From: Beroe ovata
Lineage: Eukaryota; Ctenophora; Nuda; Beroida; Beroidae
DNA length: 64,000 bases
Assembly: GCA_946803715.1 (NCBI GenBank)
Contig: CAMPET010000046.1
Location: 50,391 to 114,390, forward strand
Direction of reading: 5' to 3'
The notes below the pieces were generated by a model, which did no database searches, was not told the DNA's origin, and was given only the letters and a program-made list of their open reading frames with translations. Shown here in pieces: positions 1-11,170 of the stretch (positions are counted from its first letter, which is position 1; every line of letters begins with the position of its first letter). Made by a program: the position numbers and the translations under genes.

Positions 1-3000
1 TCTGGTTGTACTGTCCTGGACGACTCCCTGGAGCCGATATGTCTGGGCACATGTCACGGCATTGTCGGCAAGATAAAGTTCCTCCCCGAGTCGCCTGACA
101 ACTTGGTCCTCATCACAGACGTGACACACGTGTGTAACCATAGCAACGAGCCGGTGAGTCCGGATGATAATACCTTTTTCAAGCTTCCCGAAACGAGAAA
201 TTGAATATTTTCCAACAAATCATCTTCCCTGAAATCTGAACGTTTCGACCAAATTAAACAAGTTGATATGAATCCCAGGTTTACAGGATAGATAGCATCG
301 TAATGTTACCGTTGTCTCTTGAGACTCCCTACCTAGACCTGCCTCCCTGTTCTCAACACTCAAAACCACCCAGGGGTGAGGCCTATGTAAAAAGTTTAAA
401 TTTCTACTCAAAATTTCCTCCAGTTTATCATTTAACTGCCCTAAAAGGTGTGATTTTGTAAATCACATAAACCAGTCTCGAATCAATGTTGATATTATGT
501 TACTTCACGAGGGCAATATCAATAGGTGGGAAGACGGGTGAAACAGATGCTAAGATTGAGAGGAAATTGGAAGACGAATATGTCAGGTGGTTTGAGAGGT
601 AAGTGAGAGACCACATCAAGTGAGATGCTTTATTAAGTGAGATACTACATTAAGTGAGAGACTGCATATTTCATTGCTATTCATACAGGTGGCAAGATGG
701 TTATGCCACCCATTCCTAGACTTTGCTCAACTCTCGTCAAAACACTGATCATCTTGTGCAGGTCGTTCTACTACACATCGCCAGAGGGCGACATCACTCA
801 CAACCTATCCCAGTCCACCTCTCTCGACACCGGTCACTTACCATCTTGGCAGCGGGCCAAAACCGAGTACTTCTGGAACGAGGAGATGTTGCAGTGTCTC
901 ATTGAGGTCCATCCCCACTTCCCTGGAGCTTGTGACCCGTGGATTATTCCCGTCATGCAGGTTTTTTGTTTGTTAACTAACTTGTAAATTTTTCAACTTC
1001 TGAATTCTGAACTCGCGTTGTTTAATTCAAATAACGCTGGCTACTTGGTCGAAGTTATCTGTAGCTCAGATTTTAGGATGACCGAAAGAATGCGATTTCC
1101 GAGCACCTGTTGGGCAGTGGTGTTTAATGTTTAGTGTTTAGTCTGCGAATGAGAACGACTAGCAGTTGCATCTGTTACCTTCAACCTGATACCAGAGTCG
1201 ACATTTCTCCAGAATTTTCTGTCGGTTATTTCGGAGCAACAATCAAGTTCCACTCCAGGGTTACATAGAACAGGCCCGTATCCCGATCTTGAGCGAAGAT
1301 GAGGTCACGTCAGTGCACCTGAGTGACGTCACTAACGGACACTCCAACGACAAGATTGATGATGGAGCAACACTCACCATAATTTCGAGAAGGAGCAAGT
1401 ACCGGGCTGGGACACGTTTCAAGAGGAGAGGAATCGATGAGGATGGTAAGCAGACTCGCGTCTCCTTAATTGTTTCGTTAATTTATTCTGTTCTCTATAC
1501 AAAGAATATTTTATCCGAATAATTTTCCGAATTCTGTGCTACTGATGTATCAGAAAGCAGTAAGTTGGATTCAGCTCGTGTAATCGTGTATGCAGCTTAA
1601 TAATCAGGGGATATTCCTGTCTGAAAAGTAAAAACACACGCACGTGTTGCCCAGGTAACCTGGCGAANACAGGCCCGTATCCCGATCTTGAGCGAAGATG
1701 ACGTCACGTCAGTGCACCTGAGTGACGTCACTAACGGACACTCCGACGACAAGATTGATGAAGGAGCAACACTCACCATCATTTCGAGAAGGAGCAAGTA
1801 CCGGGCTGGGACACGTTTCAAGAGGAGAGGAATCGACGAGGATGGTAAGCAGACTCGCGTCTCCTTGATTGCCTCCTTAACTGTTCTCAATACAAAGAAT
1901 ATTCTATCCGACTAATTTTCCCGAATTCTGTGCTACCAACTGATATTCAAGGAAGCATTTGGTAGAGTGCAGCTCGTGTATGACAGCTTAATAATCGAGG
2001 ATATTCCTGTCTGAAACACACGCACGTGTTGCCCAGGTAACCTGGCGAATAACGTGGAAACTGAGCAGATCTTGTCGCTAGGAGGGGAGCAGCTATCGTA
2101 CTGCATTATTCGGGGCAGTGTCCCGGTGTATTGGTACCAGCCCCTCACCAACTACCGACCTAAACCTGTCATCCTGCGAACACCGGGTCAGTCATCGTGT
2201 ATTCTGTCACGTGGGTCACGTTACGGTCGTCATGGTAACCACTTCATCATGGTGACCACGTGATGTAATACTGACACGTGATTCATTAGAGGAGGCACTG
2301 GTCGCATTTTCCATCCACATGGACAACTTGATATACAGTCACAAGAGAGTGGTTATTGTCAATCTGTTAGATGCCCTCGGTAAAGAAGCGCCCCTCGGAG
2401 ATGCTTATGCTAAAGTGGTGAGTTCTGAGCATTTAAGTGATGACTCCCTCTCTGGTATATTTGGTTTGATCATCGAGCATAGAAATTTGTTCCCTCCTTG
2501 GCCTTTGCCCCCATCATTAGAGTATATCTCCTTCCTCAACAATCCTTCATTTCAGGCATATCTTTACAATAACGAGAACCTGACGTACATAGCGTTCGAT
2601 TTCAACGATTACTGCGCCGGCATGAAGTTCGATAACGTGAGCGTTCTGCTGAAAGAACTCAATGCTACAGCTTCTAATTTTGGGTATACCTGTCTTGGTG
2701 CGAACTCTCTGTGATAGTTGGAAATCGTGATTATTTCATAATTTCTGAACGTTTATTAAGATAAATGATCTTCTTCTGACTTCTGATGATTTCTGTTTGA
2801 TGCAATCATTACACCATCTTCACTGTAACTTCCTGGACTTCATCTGTTACCCACTCTATTGAATATATCTGTGCTCCGCCTATTCAGATTTACGCACGTG
2901 ACAGATGGGCAGGTCATTGCAAAACAGGAGGGCGCTGTGAGGGTAAATTGTATGGATAGCTTGGATAGAACTAATGTTGTCCAGGGAGCCATCGCTAGGC

Positions 3001-6000
3001 AGTGCCTCTTTAGCCAGGTAACACCAATTCGACGATTTATAGATTGATGAAATGCCAGGGATAGTGAAGAGGGACTCATCTTTTAGTCAACCCTCAATTA
3101 TATTATCCTCAATCGTTTTATCCTCAACCACCTAATTCTCAATCCTACCCCTCGCTCTCAGGCTGACGCGCTGAACATTGCACGTGAAGCGATGTGCGCG
3201 CCCGCCAAGCTCCTGTGGGCGAATAACGGCGACGCGATCAGCACACAGTACGCCGGTACTGCCGCCCTCAAGGGCGACTATACTCGGACGGGCGAGAGAG
3301 GCGTGGCCGGCATGATGAGAGATGGTGTGTCCTCCATGACACGCATGTACATCAACGTGTTCAGGTGACCGCGAATTTCCACTGCGGGGAAACTTAACAA
3401 AGTTTTATAAACACGACAGTTTCAATTTATACTGTCTACTCTATTGATAGGTGTTGTCAATTTTACAGGGACACGAACAGACAAGCAGCAATTGATATTA
3501 TGCAGGGTTTAGAACCAGATCTAGCTGAAGTTAGGGAGGAAAGGAGTGAGGTGAGGATTGTATTGTCAATGTAACCTCTACAGTGTTTCTGCATAAGTCA
3601 GCTATGAAGTGACTACTACAATTGTTATAGTAGGTCAGAATCTGGCTGTCAAATAACGGATTAGACATTGAATTCCAGCGAATGATCATCGTCCACCGGT
3701 TTAGAATTATAATCCTCCATATCTATATTCAGGAACTAGACTGCATTCCTACTCTTATGGAGGCGGGTTCCAATCTCCTGCCCATTCCAGCCGACATCAC
3801 GGTTCACAATATCATCAAATCGTGGATAACCCAGGTACATGGACTATGCGTTCCTCGAGAGTTATATCAATTTTTGGAGTCTATGAAGTTAAACATCGGA
3901 AAGATGGGCACGTCTAAACAATAATGGGCACGTATAAACAATAATGTTTCACACAGGAATGGCCTAACAGAACGGCGACTGCCGTGTGGCTGACTCCCAA
4001 GTCGCTGAGTATTGTACACAGTCGGGATAGTCTCAATACCCTGCCCCTTGCGAGCTGTGAGAGGATACACATTGGTAAGTTCATGTTGAACGTGTCTTCA
4101 TGACGTGAGCATGTCATCACGTAACTATGACATGGTCATCACGTAACTATGACATGTTCATCACTTAACTATGACATGGTCATCACGTCACCATGACTTG
4201 TTGATCACGTCACCATGACATGGTCATCACGTCACCATTATATTTGACTCGGTACACTATTCAGCATGTTGCTGAAGCATTCCAATAAAACGAGGGGATC
4301 GAATGCAGAAAATGATTTTAAAATCATTGAAAAGACAGAAAGTAGCAAAAGTTCCGAACTTGAGGTCGTAACATGTGCTACATCCCACACCATTTCGTGT
4401 CAATGCTTATACAGAGTTAGAATCTGGACACTGACAAGCGAAGAGCCGCTCTTTGTAGTAGTAGGAGTCATCAAATTTACCCTTCTTCGACATTGATAGT
4501 CGATCCTGGATTTCTTTCGTCTTCACTCCCTCAATTTTCCTTGTCGTCTGAGCGATATCCGGCTGTCTCTTCATCCAGGGGAGAGCATCGATATTGACTT
4601 CTGTCCCGTCCATCCAATACCAATCACTCGTACCGTCCGCGGCTCCACGGTTGATTGCTCCCAGCCAGAGCCAATTATTCCAGTCCCATTTCTTGCCCTC
4701 GAATTCACCCAGGAATGAAACAGCAGCCGCCTTGAGTTCATCAATGTCATCCTGGCTTTTGACGGTGGCAAGAATAAGACTAGCATTGGTACACATTTCG
4801 TTAGCTTTAGCCCATGTCATTTTCTGCGCGGATAAGATGTACTTGCCCTGGTAGTCGCATGCGTAGGGGTGTGTCTTAGTGGCGATAGCATCGTCCCACA
4901 CCCCAGTACGGCTGATCCTCATCTGGTTCTGGTACAATCCGTTCTTCTTCGCTTGGTCAGGCTGGTTCTTCATCCATTTGGTCCCCTCATAGTCAGTCAC
5001 ACTAGTGACGTTGTCTGCCCATTTCCAGTCCTCCGCGACAAACACGCCCTTCTTCCCGCCCTTCGTGTTCGTCACTTTCTGCAGTCCGGCCCACACCCAG
5101 TTCTCAACTGCCCACTTTGAATCGTATATGCCAGGGTAGGCTAGTTTCAGGAGTGCCACCAGTTGGTTGTTCTTTTCATCATTGTTAACTGTTGCGAGGT
5201 TTCCCTGCTGGACCCCAGACCCTCCTCCTAGCACGAAGTTCTGGCAGTTCGCCACTGCGGTGTTGTAATCCACTTGTTCGGAAAAAAACACTGTGTTACA
5301 TGTCGCCAGCTTGTCGGTAGCGCCTCCGATGAGCTTCTTAATGCCCAATATCTGGGCCTCTTCCTCGGCCGAAAGACTGGAGTCTTCGGCGTTTATAGTT
5401 AGTCCCAGAACAGCGAGAAAGATGATCAACTTCATTTCCTAGAATGTGAAATTGTTATCTATCCTATGTGGGGTGAAGAATATGTCGTTGAGAATTTAAT
5501 ATGAAAAATATGGGTCATTAGCATAATTTCATCTGTGTCCCAATGATAGACCTGACAAGGCGAATTAGCTTCTATTACAGAAGCCTCTTTTAGTAAGCTA
5601 GGGTCAGGGACCGTGAACTAAGCTTTGACTGAAGAATTGATCAAAGGCAGCACTGCGTATTTTCTCAAATGAACTGAACGGAGGGGGGAGGGTGCATTTT
5701 GAACTGGTCCCGCCCTTTGCCAAGCACGTGCGACATTGCGGCCGGGGCTAAACACTAGCATTCAACAAATCCGCCAAACCGCACACCTGGCTTAGTTGTA
5801 AATCTCGAGATGGAAAAGTACCTATCATGATAGTTGTAAAAACTAATAACACCTACACAATGTTTTAGAAATCTCGAAATGGCGCTCATTGTAATTCAGT
5901 CGTAGAACTTAGAATAACATGGTTTTTCATGGAAAAAGAGGAAAATATTCTCGATGTTTTCAACGAGGCTGTGAAAAAAAGGTCTGGTTTACGGCAGCAG

Positions 6001-8121
6001 CAGTGAGTTTTCGAATACGGTTAAGAATCATTTTGACAGTGTCGAGGCTATTGTAATCCAATGTTTGTGTAAATTGCAGGTCCTTGCATGATGTTAACAA
6101 TGAATTAGGAATTTAATGTCTACGTAGCTCGACAATAACACTGCTATGAACAGCCTGGAGTGGACATGGTTTCAGTTGTCGAAAAACGGATAACAGGAAC
6201 CTGCATAACAGAAAAGATAGGCTTGAAGTTTTGTGGTGATGAGACCCGTTCACGCTCAGAGCTCACAGAAACTGATCAAATAAGTACATAATCCGGAGTT
6301 TCCCATGATAAGAGCAATCCCACCATCAATCATGACGTGATTCATATCATGCTTGCTCAATTAACGTTTTAATCGCTTTCAGTAATTCAAAATTTCAGCA
6401 AGTAATTAAGGTTACTTTTACATTTGCTTTCGAGTCGCTCAATTAAGAAGAGATCGACACCGTATTCCTCGTGATCGTGAACTGAATCATACTATCACGT
6501 CACGTGATGCACGTGGGCAGGCGGTGAACTCTATTCCCCACCGGCCACTTGTTGGGAAACCTGTGTAGTGTGTTGTACCATGACCGAACACTATTGAAAT
6601 CAATGGTGAATATAGACAGTCCTCGTTACCAGTGAAGTCTCATCATGACAATTGCTTGGCAAATTGCCAGTGGCAATGCTACTAAGTTCAGCTGCCACGC
6701 GCGGCACCGCGAAGACGATACCATGTCATCGATAGGTAACATATTATGCAACATTTCAGGCCAGCCACCTGACTGTCTTGGACACTACCTGAGATTGTCT
6801 TGTGGTAGAGCAAACTACACCTTCCGGCCACTCACACTGGAAACACAAAACCTGAAGGTAAATTCTACAATTCTACATACATAATTCGGATAGAATATTT
6901 CCTTGCGTTCAACTAATATACATCTGTACAGGATGTGTTGATGAAGATGGCACACTGCATAGTCAGTAGTAGAGATGACTTGGGACTCACGACTCAGGTC
7001 CTTCACGGACCTCTCTCAAAACCTGACTCTCTTGATCTTGTGAGTCCCAAGTCTGATGCAGATGAGAAGTCGTTCCATTATCCATGATTATAATACACGA
7101 GTTATAATGTGCTTCTTTGTGAAATATTTCACTGCTTCAAATATAATATCACACTCACAGGGAATCGACCGAATAAAATGCTCAGCTAACTCCTTTGGGA
7201 CGAAAATTGCCGCTGGAGCAAAACGGATGATAGGTGAATCATGAAGCTCCGATAATCAAATTGAGTACACTTTATTACAAAAAAGATAATGTCAAAAGCT
7301 ATGAAATGTATCGGGGCGTCAGTGTACCACATCTCAGGTGAAGCTCGTGGAGTACTTGACACCACGAGATCCGTGGACACCACTAGATCCGTGGACAGCG
7401 GAATTGGCCCGTCTCCGTCCACCCCTCCCGGATTATCGAGTGGCAACTCCTCTCCACGAGGCAGCCCTAAGTTTGGGAGGAAAATGCTGAGTATTTTCAA
7501 GAGGGAGGAGGTGACTTTTNCCCCCCCCCCCCTCACACTGGACATCCCAGTACAACCCCTAACTGTGCTGTATTCCAGGCTGAAACCAGTTCTTCCACTG
7601 TCCGGTTATCTGAGTTAGCACAGCGGCGGAACACGCTGGAATCTGGAATGCCGCCAAATGCAGGAAATGGCGACACTGAGGCACCCGGAATTCCGGATGA
7701 ACAGACTCCAGTTTGCTCTAGTCACAGCACGGAGGAAAGTGTTGAAACTGATGCCGCTCCTTCCTTAAAGTTAGCGAACCGAAACTCTGAACACAAAGCT
7801 CCTTCTCCCTCGTCCACTGAGAAGAAGACTTTGCTTCAAATAAGAGACGAAGACATGGCTGCTAAGCAAAATCCATGTCTCGTTGGAGCCCTACCCTGTG
7901 ACGAGCTCGGTATTAGAGCGTCCCCTGATGAAACATCAGAGGAATTGGCTCCTTTCCAACACTGTTCGTCTGAAACGGAACTGGATAGAATTTCCCGTGA
8001 GGACACTGACAGGAGCTTGGCTTTCCGTAAAAGCCGTGCTGCTACTTTTGATACCTTCCATAGCTTCGTGAATTCAAAAAGTAACTTCATCTTCATTGAG
8101 AAGTTGCCAGAGGAGATTTGA
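1..8121 (+). CDS. INPP5F: Sac-domain phosphoinositide phosphatase, INPP5F/SAC2-like (5' end outside window)
   Basis: Eighteen exons join in phase: 1-153, 279-375, 526-598, 762-960, 1259-1445, 2037-2186, 2290-2417, 2556-2683, 2888-3017, 3162-3364, 3469-3550, 3733-3834, 3957-4074, 6760-6857, 6932-7039, 7161-7233, 7338-7510 and 7579-8121, giving 914 visible residues. The Sac domain contains [32 protein letters not shown] and RGSVPVYW. Its catalytic CX5R loop reads CMDSLDRT (Cys codon at 2949-2951, Arg at 2967-2969), and [10 protein letters not shown] plus [15 protein letters not shown] follow. Exons from 3957 to 7039 match the hSac2 homology domain that distinguishes INPP5F from SACM1L. The family removes the 4- or 5-phosphate of phosphoinositides on endosomal membranes. 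The tail is low-complexity, with a doubled TTRSVD, and is shorter than in human. The annotated exon 1259-1445 also occurs as a second copy ending at 1844, which I attribute to the assembly (N at 1667). Intron 13 (4075-6759) hosts an antisense lectin gene. Assignment is firm; the enzyme's exact substrate is inferred from the family. Confidence 0.94.
1270..2049. repeat. Unmerged contig overlap (haplotype copies) around N at 1667
   Basis: 1270-1666 and 1668-2049 are near-identical copies of one stretch: most of one INPP5F exon, the following intron and the first bases of the next exon. The left copy breaks off 13 bases into the next exon, then comes a single N. The right copy starts mid-exon. 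The copies differ by scattered substitutions and small indels, including three conservative amino-acid changes. One true copy in the genome is the simplest reading. Confidence 0.85.
4113..4244. repeat. 22-bp tandem repeat, about six units
   Basis: Units of the form GTCATCACGTAACTATGACATG follow each other six times with a few substitutions; the last three carry CACC in place of AACT. Each unit holds ATCACGT next to an ATGAC/GTCAT pair. The array lies in INPP5F intron 13, between the exon ending at 4074 and the nested lectin gene. Confidence 0.85.
4407..5435 (-). CDS. Secreted protein with two C-type lectin-like domains, nested in an intron
   Basis: This intronless gene encodes 342 residues. 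An N-terminal hydrophobic segment ([16 protein letters not shown]) looks like a signal peptide. Domain 1 runs from about residue 45 to 195 and shows the fold landmarks [20 protein letters not shown] and GVWDDA followed by YACDYQ. Domain 2 (about 196-340) shows WLWLGA, WYWMDG, WMKRQPD and FDD followed by LFACQCP. Both carry a QPD tripeptide, the calcium-site motif associated with galactose-type binding in this superfamily, so sugar binding is plausible but not shown. No transmembrane anchor follows, so secretion is inferred. The gene lies entirely within INPP5F intron 13 on the opposite strand. TTCACATTCTAG stands 3 bases before the ATG and resembles a splice acceptor. Ligand and biological role are unknown; adhesion or immunity would be typical of the family. 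Confidence 0.88.
   Translation of the reverse strand: MKLIIFLAVLGLTINAEDSSLSAEEEAQILGIKKLIGGATDKLATCNTVFFSEQVDYNTAVANCQNFVLGGGSGVQQGNLATVNNDEKNNQLVALLKLAYPGIYDSKWAVENWVWAGLQKVTNTKGGKKGVFVAEDWKWADNVTSVTDYEGTKWMKNQPDQAKKNGLYQNQMRISRTGVWDDAIATKTHPYACDYQGKYILSAQKMTWAKANEMCTNASLILATVKSQDDIDELKAAAVSFLGEFEGKKWDWNNWLWLGAINRGAADGTSDWYWMDGTEVNIDALPWMKRQPDIAQTTRKIEGVKTKEIQDRLSMSKKGKFDDSYYYKERLFACQCPDSNSV
5436..6759. other. Remainder of INPP5F intron 13; no gene seen
   Basis: About 1.3 kb of AT-rich intron that also serves as the upstream region of the nested lectin gene. Two CACGTG hexamers occur near 6502-6515. I see no convincing coding exon here. An open stretch beginning at 6645 only becomes coding at the acceptor at 6759. 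Confidence 0.6.
7511..7578. other. Short intron with gap N and poly-C run
   Basis: This 68-base intron separates the last two INPP5F exons. It contains a single N at 7520 followed by a run of C. The flanks do not duplicate each other, so this gap probably reflects a homopolymer problem rather than an unmerged allele. True intron length is uncertain. Confidence 0.6.
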
Positions 8122-8559
8122 TTAGATCATAGAACAGGGTGATTACAACGATTTATATAGAAATAGAATTCATGATATTGATTAAACTTCGGTTTAAAAT
8201 TAACTTAATCTGACTCTGAGTCACGTTACTCTATTGCGATATTTACAATTGACGATATGCATTACCTGTAAACCTGTTATTGGTTATGCTTACATCAATT
8301 TTCATATGTTCAATGTCATATAGGATCCGAATCGGTAAAACTGGCACAGTGGATGTGTTTGACGATGGTATGATAGGTTTGGTTGATGGTATTCACTTTA
8401 CTTCAATACTTCAGTATTCTCGGTTTCAGTACAGTATTGCATAATCATGCATTGATATATCAATAAAAACAATATGACATATGTGATGTAAGGCCTTGCT
8501 GCTGTAAGTGTATTGTCATGTGTCACAGTTTATCATCAAGATCACGTTCGCGTTGACAT

Positions 8560-8990
8560 GATATAGAGATTCGATTTTTTATCTCAATGGCCCCTTCGCA
8601 TTTTATTTTTATCTGTCATCGTTGCCAGGGTTTCAAATTCAACGATCGCGATCCTTGCCGGCTTGCCGCGTCGGATGCCGAGGTGAAGCCATATGAGGAT
8701 CTAGATATCATCGTATCGCGCGCCGCGCCATCCATGTGCACACGTTGCGCGCCCCTGTTCTACTCAGTGATCTGAAAAGTCGTAGAAAGGCTCCAAACCA
8801 CGGAGACGCGCAGCGCGCGCGGAGTATTTGGGTCACGCAGCGCGGGAACAGCCATCCACTTCCAGCGCGCATCGTTTAATTGCGCCGCGCGGCGCTACGA
8901 CCAGACTCAAGACTGTCGTGGGCGTAATTCATGCAATATTTTTATCGCAAGGGACGCGAACGAAATTCAATTGTGGGGACTGATTTTATG
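8560..8990. repeat. Dispersed GC-rich repeat, copy 1
   Basis: This segment of CGCGC-rich sequence sits in AT-rich surroundings and recurs, with indels, at 9650-10090. Part of the family recurs about 46 kb away at 56440-56625. No coding potential is evident. The abrupt composition change and dispersal suggest a non-autonomous transposable element, but I could not define terminal repeats or a target-site duplication. Confidence 0.6.
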
Positions 8991-9068
8991 ATGCCATAAT
9001 GCGATATTAAGGATCGTCTGGTGTTTTGATTCAATTTAGAAAAATTCAAGGATTGAATCTTGTCAAGC

Positions 9069-9222
9069 AGAGCTTAATGTTTCTCACTGTTCAAAGATAG
9101 AAGAAGGCAAAGCCTCTAAAGAAGAAAGAAGAAATTGGACAAAGGTCACCGAAGAAAAGATACTGGAATGGTCGCATGAGTTAGAATGGAACTCAGTTAA
9201 TATAGAAAATTGTTCTGTCAAT
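9069..9222 (+). other. Coding-like fragment unique to one haplotype contig end
   Basis: One frame is open from about 9092 to the N at 9223 and encodes a charged stretch including EEGKASKEERRNWTKVTEEK and ILEWSHELEWNSVN. It has no counterpart in the right-hand copy. It could be part of an inserted mobile element present in one haplotype, or sequence wrongly attached at the contig end. I cannot assign a family. Confidence 0.3.
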
Positions 9223-10439
9223 NATCATAGAACAGGGTGATTACAACGATTTATATGGATTTTACTTTGTTAATGTTAAATTAGAAATAGAATTCATGAT
9301 ATTGATTAAACTTCGTTTTAAAATTAACTTAATGATAATCTGACTCTGAGTCACGTTACTCTATTGCGATATTTACAATCGACGATATGCATTACCTGTT
9401 ATTGGTGATGCTTACATCAATTTTCATATGTTCAATGTCATATAGAATCCGAATCGGTAAAACTGGCACAGTGGATGTGTTTGACGATGGTATGATAGGT
9501 TTGGTTGATGGTATTCACTTTACTTCAATACTTCAGTATTCTCGGTTTCAGTACAGTATTGCATAATCATGAATTGATATATCAATAAAAACAATATGAC
9601 ATATGTGATGTAAGGCCTTGCTGCTGTAAGTGTAACTGTAAGTGTATTGTGTCACAGTTTATCATCAAGATCACGTTCGCGTTGATAGAGATTCGATTAT
9701 CTCGATTTTTTATTTCAATGGCCCTTTCGCATTTTATCTGTCATCGTTGCCGGGGTTTCAAATTCAATTTCAACGATCCTTGCCGCGTCGGATGCCGAGG
9801 TGAAGCTTGTCGGGCGATGCCAGATCGCTGAGAATAAGTTTGCGCCGCGCAAAACGAAATTCTCGACAGGGTTTATCATCGATCGACAAAGGTGAAGCCA
9901 TATAAGGATCGGCGAGATCGCATCGTATCGCGCGCCATCCACTTCCATGCAGTTCAATTCCAGCGCGCATTGTTTCATTTTAATTGCGCGGCGCTACGAC
10001 CAGACATAAGACTGTCGTGGGCGCAATTCATGCAATATTTTATTGCAAGGGACGCGAACGAAATTCAATTGTGGGGACTGATTTTATGATGCCATAATGC
10101 GATATTAAGGATCGTCTGGTGTTTTGATTCAATTTACAAAAATTCTAAGATTGAATCTTGTCAAGCATAAACTTAATAAGTGCTGAGTCATATTAATTTT
10201 CATTGAAATATCCTATTCCTATTGTATAGTGTATAAAATGACCGAGCATTGCATGTACTTTCAGATTTTCTGCTTACTTTTAGGGTAGAATAATTTTGAA
10301 TTTCATTTGAGCCTTCCTAGGAATTTTGGCTATTTGCTGAATTTCTTGGGAGAAATATGAATGCTCAGTGAGCTGTTCTATTTATTTTCTGACGGTTTAT
10401 GTTTTGTGACTCTGTTTATTGTTAATTTAAACATTCAGG

Positions 10440-11003
10440 ATGGAGTCACTGCAATCAGAGGTAAATAGAGTGACAGAGAAAGTTGAGAGTGAAATCCTTG
10501 CACCTATACAAGGTTATGGTTATAAGAAGGCTAGTGAATGCTTCATGTCTGGTCAAAGGAATCAGAGAGCTAGACAAGCTTGTGTAGAATCAGCTTTGCA
10601 TCCTGCATCTCAAGCAGCTGAATATGTTCAGAATGAGTTTAATAATCTTAGTGAAAGGGTAAACAGGTGTTGTCAAACATGTCAAGATGATATCATTGGG
10701 TTTACCAGATCTCAGAGTGACGATCAGAAAGCTAAGCTTGAGGAGTGTACAAATGCTTGCATGTTCAAAGCAAAGTCTGCTCTTCCTGAAATGATGAATA
10801 GAGTATTTGAAACCTTGAAGCCTTTACAGCCACCACTATCAGAATTTACACAGGGAACTATTCTTAATTCTGAACAGACTTCTAATCCAACATCTACTGT
10901 ACCTGATTTGGGTAATATTACTCAGTCGTTGCCAGGCATGCCTCTATCAGGAAGCAATTTTCCAGGAAGTTCACTTCCAAATTCTCTCCCAAAACTTGGA
11001 TGA
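10440..11003 (+). CDS. FAM136A: FAM136A-like (DUF842) protein with reduced first cysteine pair
   Basis: An intronless gene of 187 residues. The core (about 1-130) follows FAM136A: QACVESALHPASQAA matches the human 'cysteine, then helix' segment, then CCQTCQDD (Cys77/78/81) and ECTNACMFKA (Cys103/107) provide two CX3C half-sites. Human FAM136A has two full twin-CX3C helices and is a small mitochondrial intermembrane-space protein. Here the first helix keeps only single cysteines (Cys34, Cys48), so one disulfide pair of the usual scheme seems lost. A 50-residue Pro/Ser/Gly-rich tail is added at the C-terminus. A perfect acceptor-like ACATTCAG stands one base before the ATG. The next gene starts 168 bases downstream and I see no AATAAA between them. 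Family assignment is good; the mitochondrial role is inferred. Confidence 0.82.
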   Translation: MESLQSEVNRVTEKVESEILAPIQGYGYKKASECFMSGQRNQRARQACVESALHPASQAAEYVQNEFNNLSERVNRCCQTCQDDIIGFTRSQSDDQKAKLEECTNACMFKAKSALPEMMNRVFETLKPLQPPLSEFTQGTILNSEQTSNPTSTVPDLGNITQSLPGMPLSGSNFPGSSLPNSLPKLG

Positions 11004-11170
11004 GAGCCGATGTATCCTTGTAAATCATTGTATCCTTTTTCATAAAAGCTAATTGTCACACTTGTCTTATTGGATGTTAATCCATTCAAATATTTGAATC
11101 TATGTATGTAAATATTTCCCATCATATCAAATACTTAGTAACGTTGATTTAACCACTAGTCTTTCTATAA

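Larger units (their letters stand above)
8126..10163. repeat. Two divergent copies of one region flanking N at 9223
   Basis: 8126-9068 and 9224-10163 align almost end to end, starting just after the INPP5F stop codon. They differ by substitutions and several indels of about 10-100 bases, mostly in the GC-rich middle. The left copy continues into 154 unique bases (9069-9222) before the N. The right copy continues towards the FAM136A-like gene. Each copy has an AATAAA (8462-8467 and 9584-9589) that could serve as the INPP5F poly(A) signal. Unmerged haplotypes are more likely than a real tandem duplication. Confidence 0.75.
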
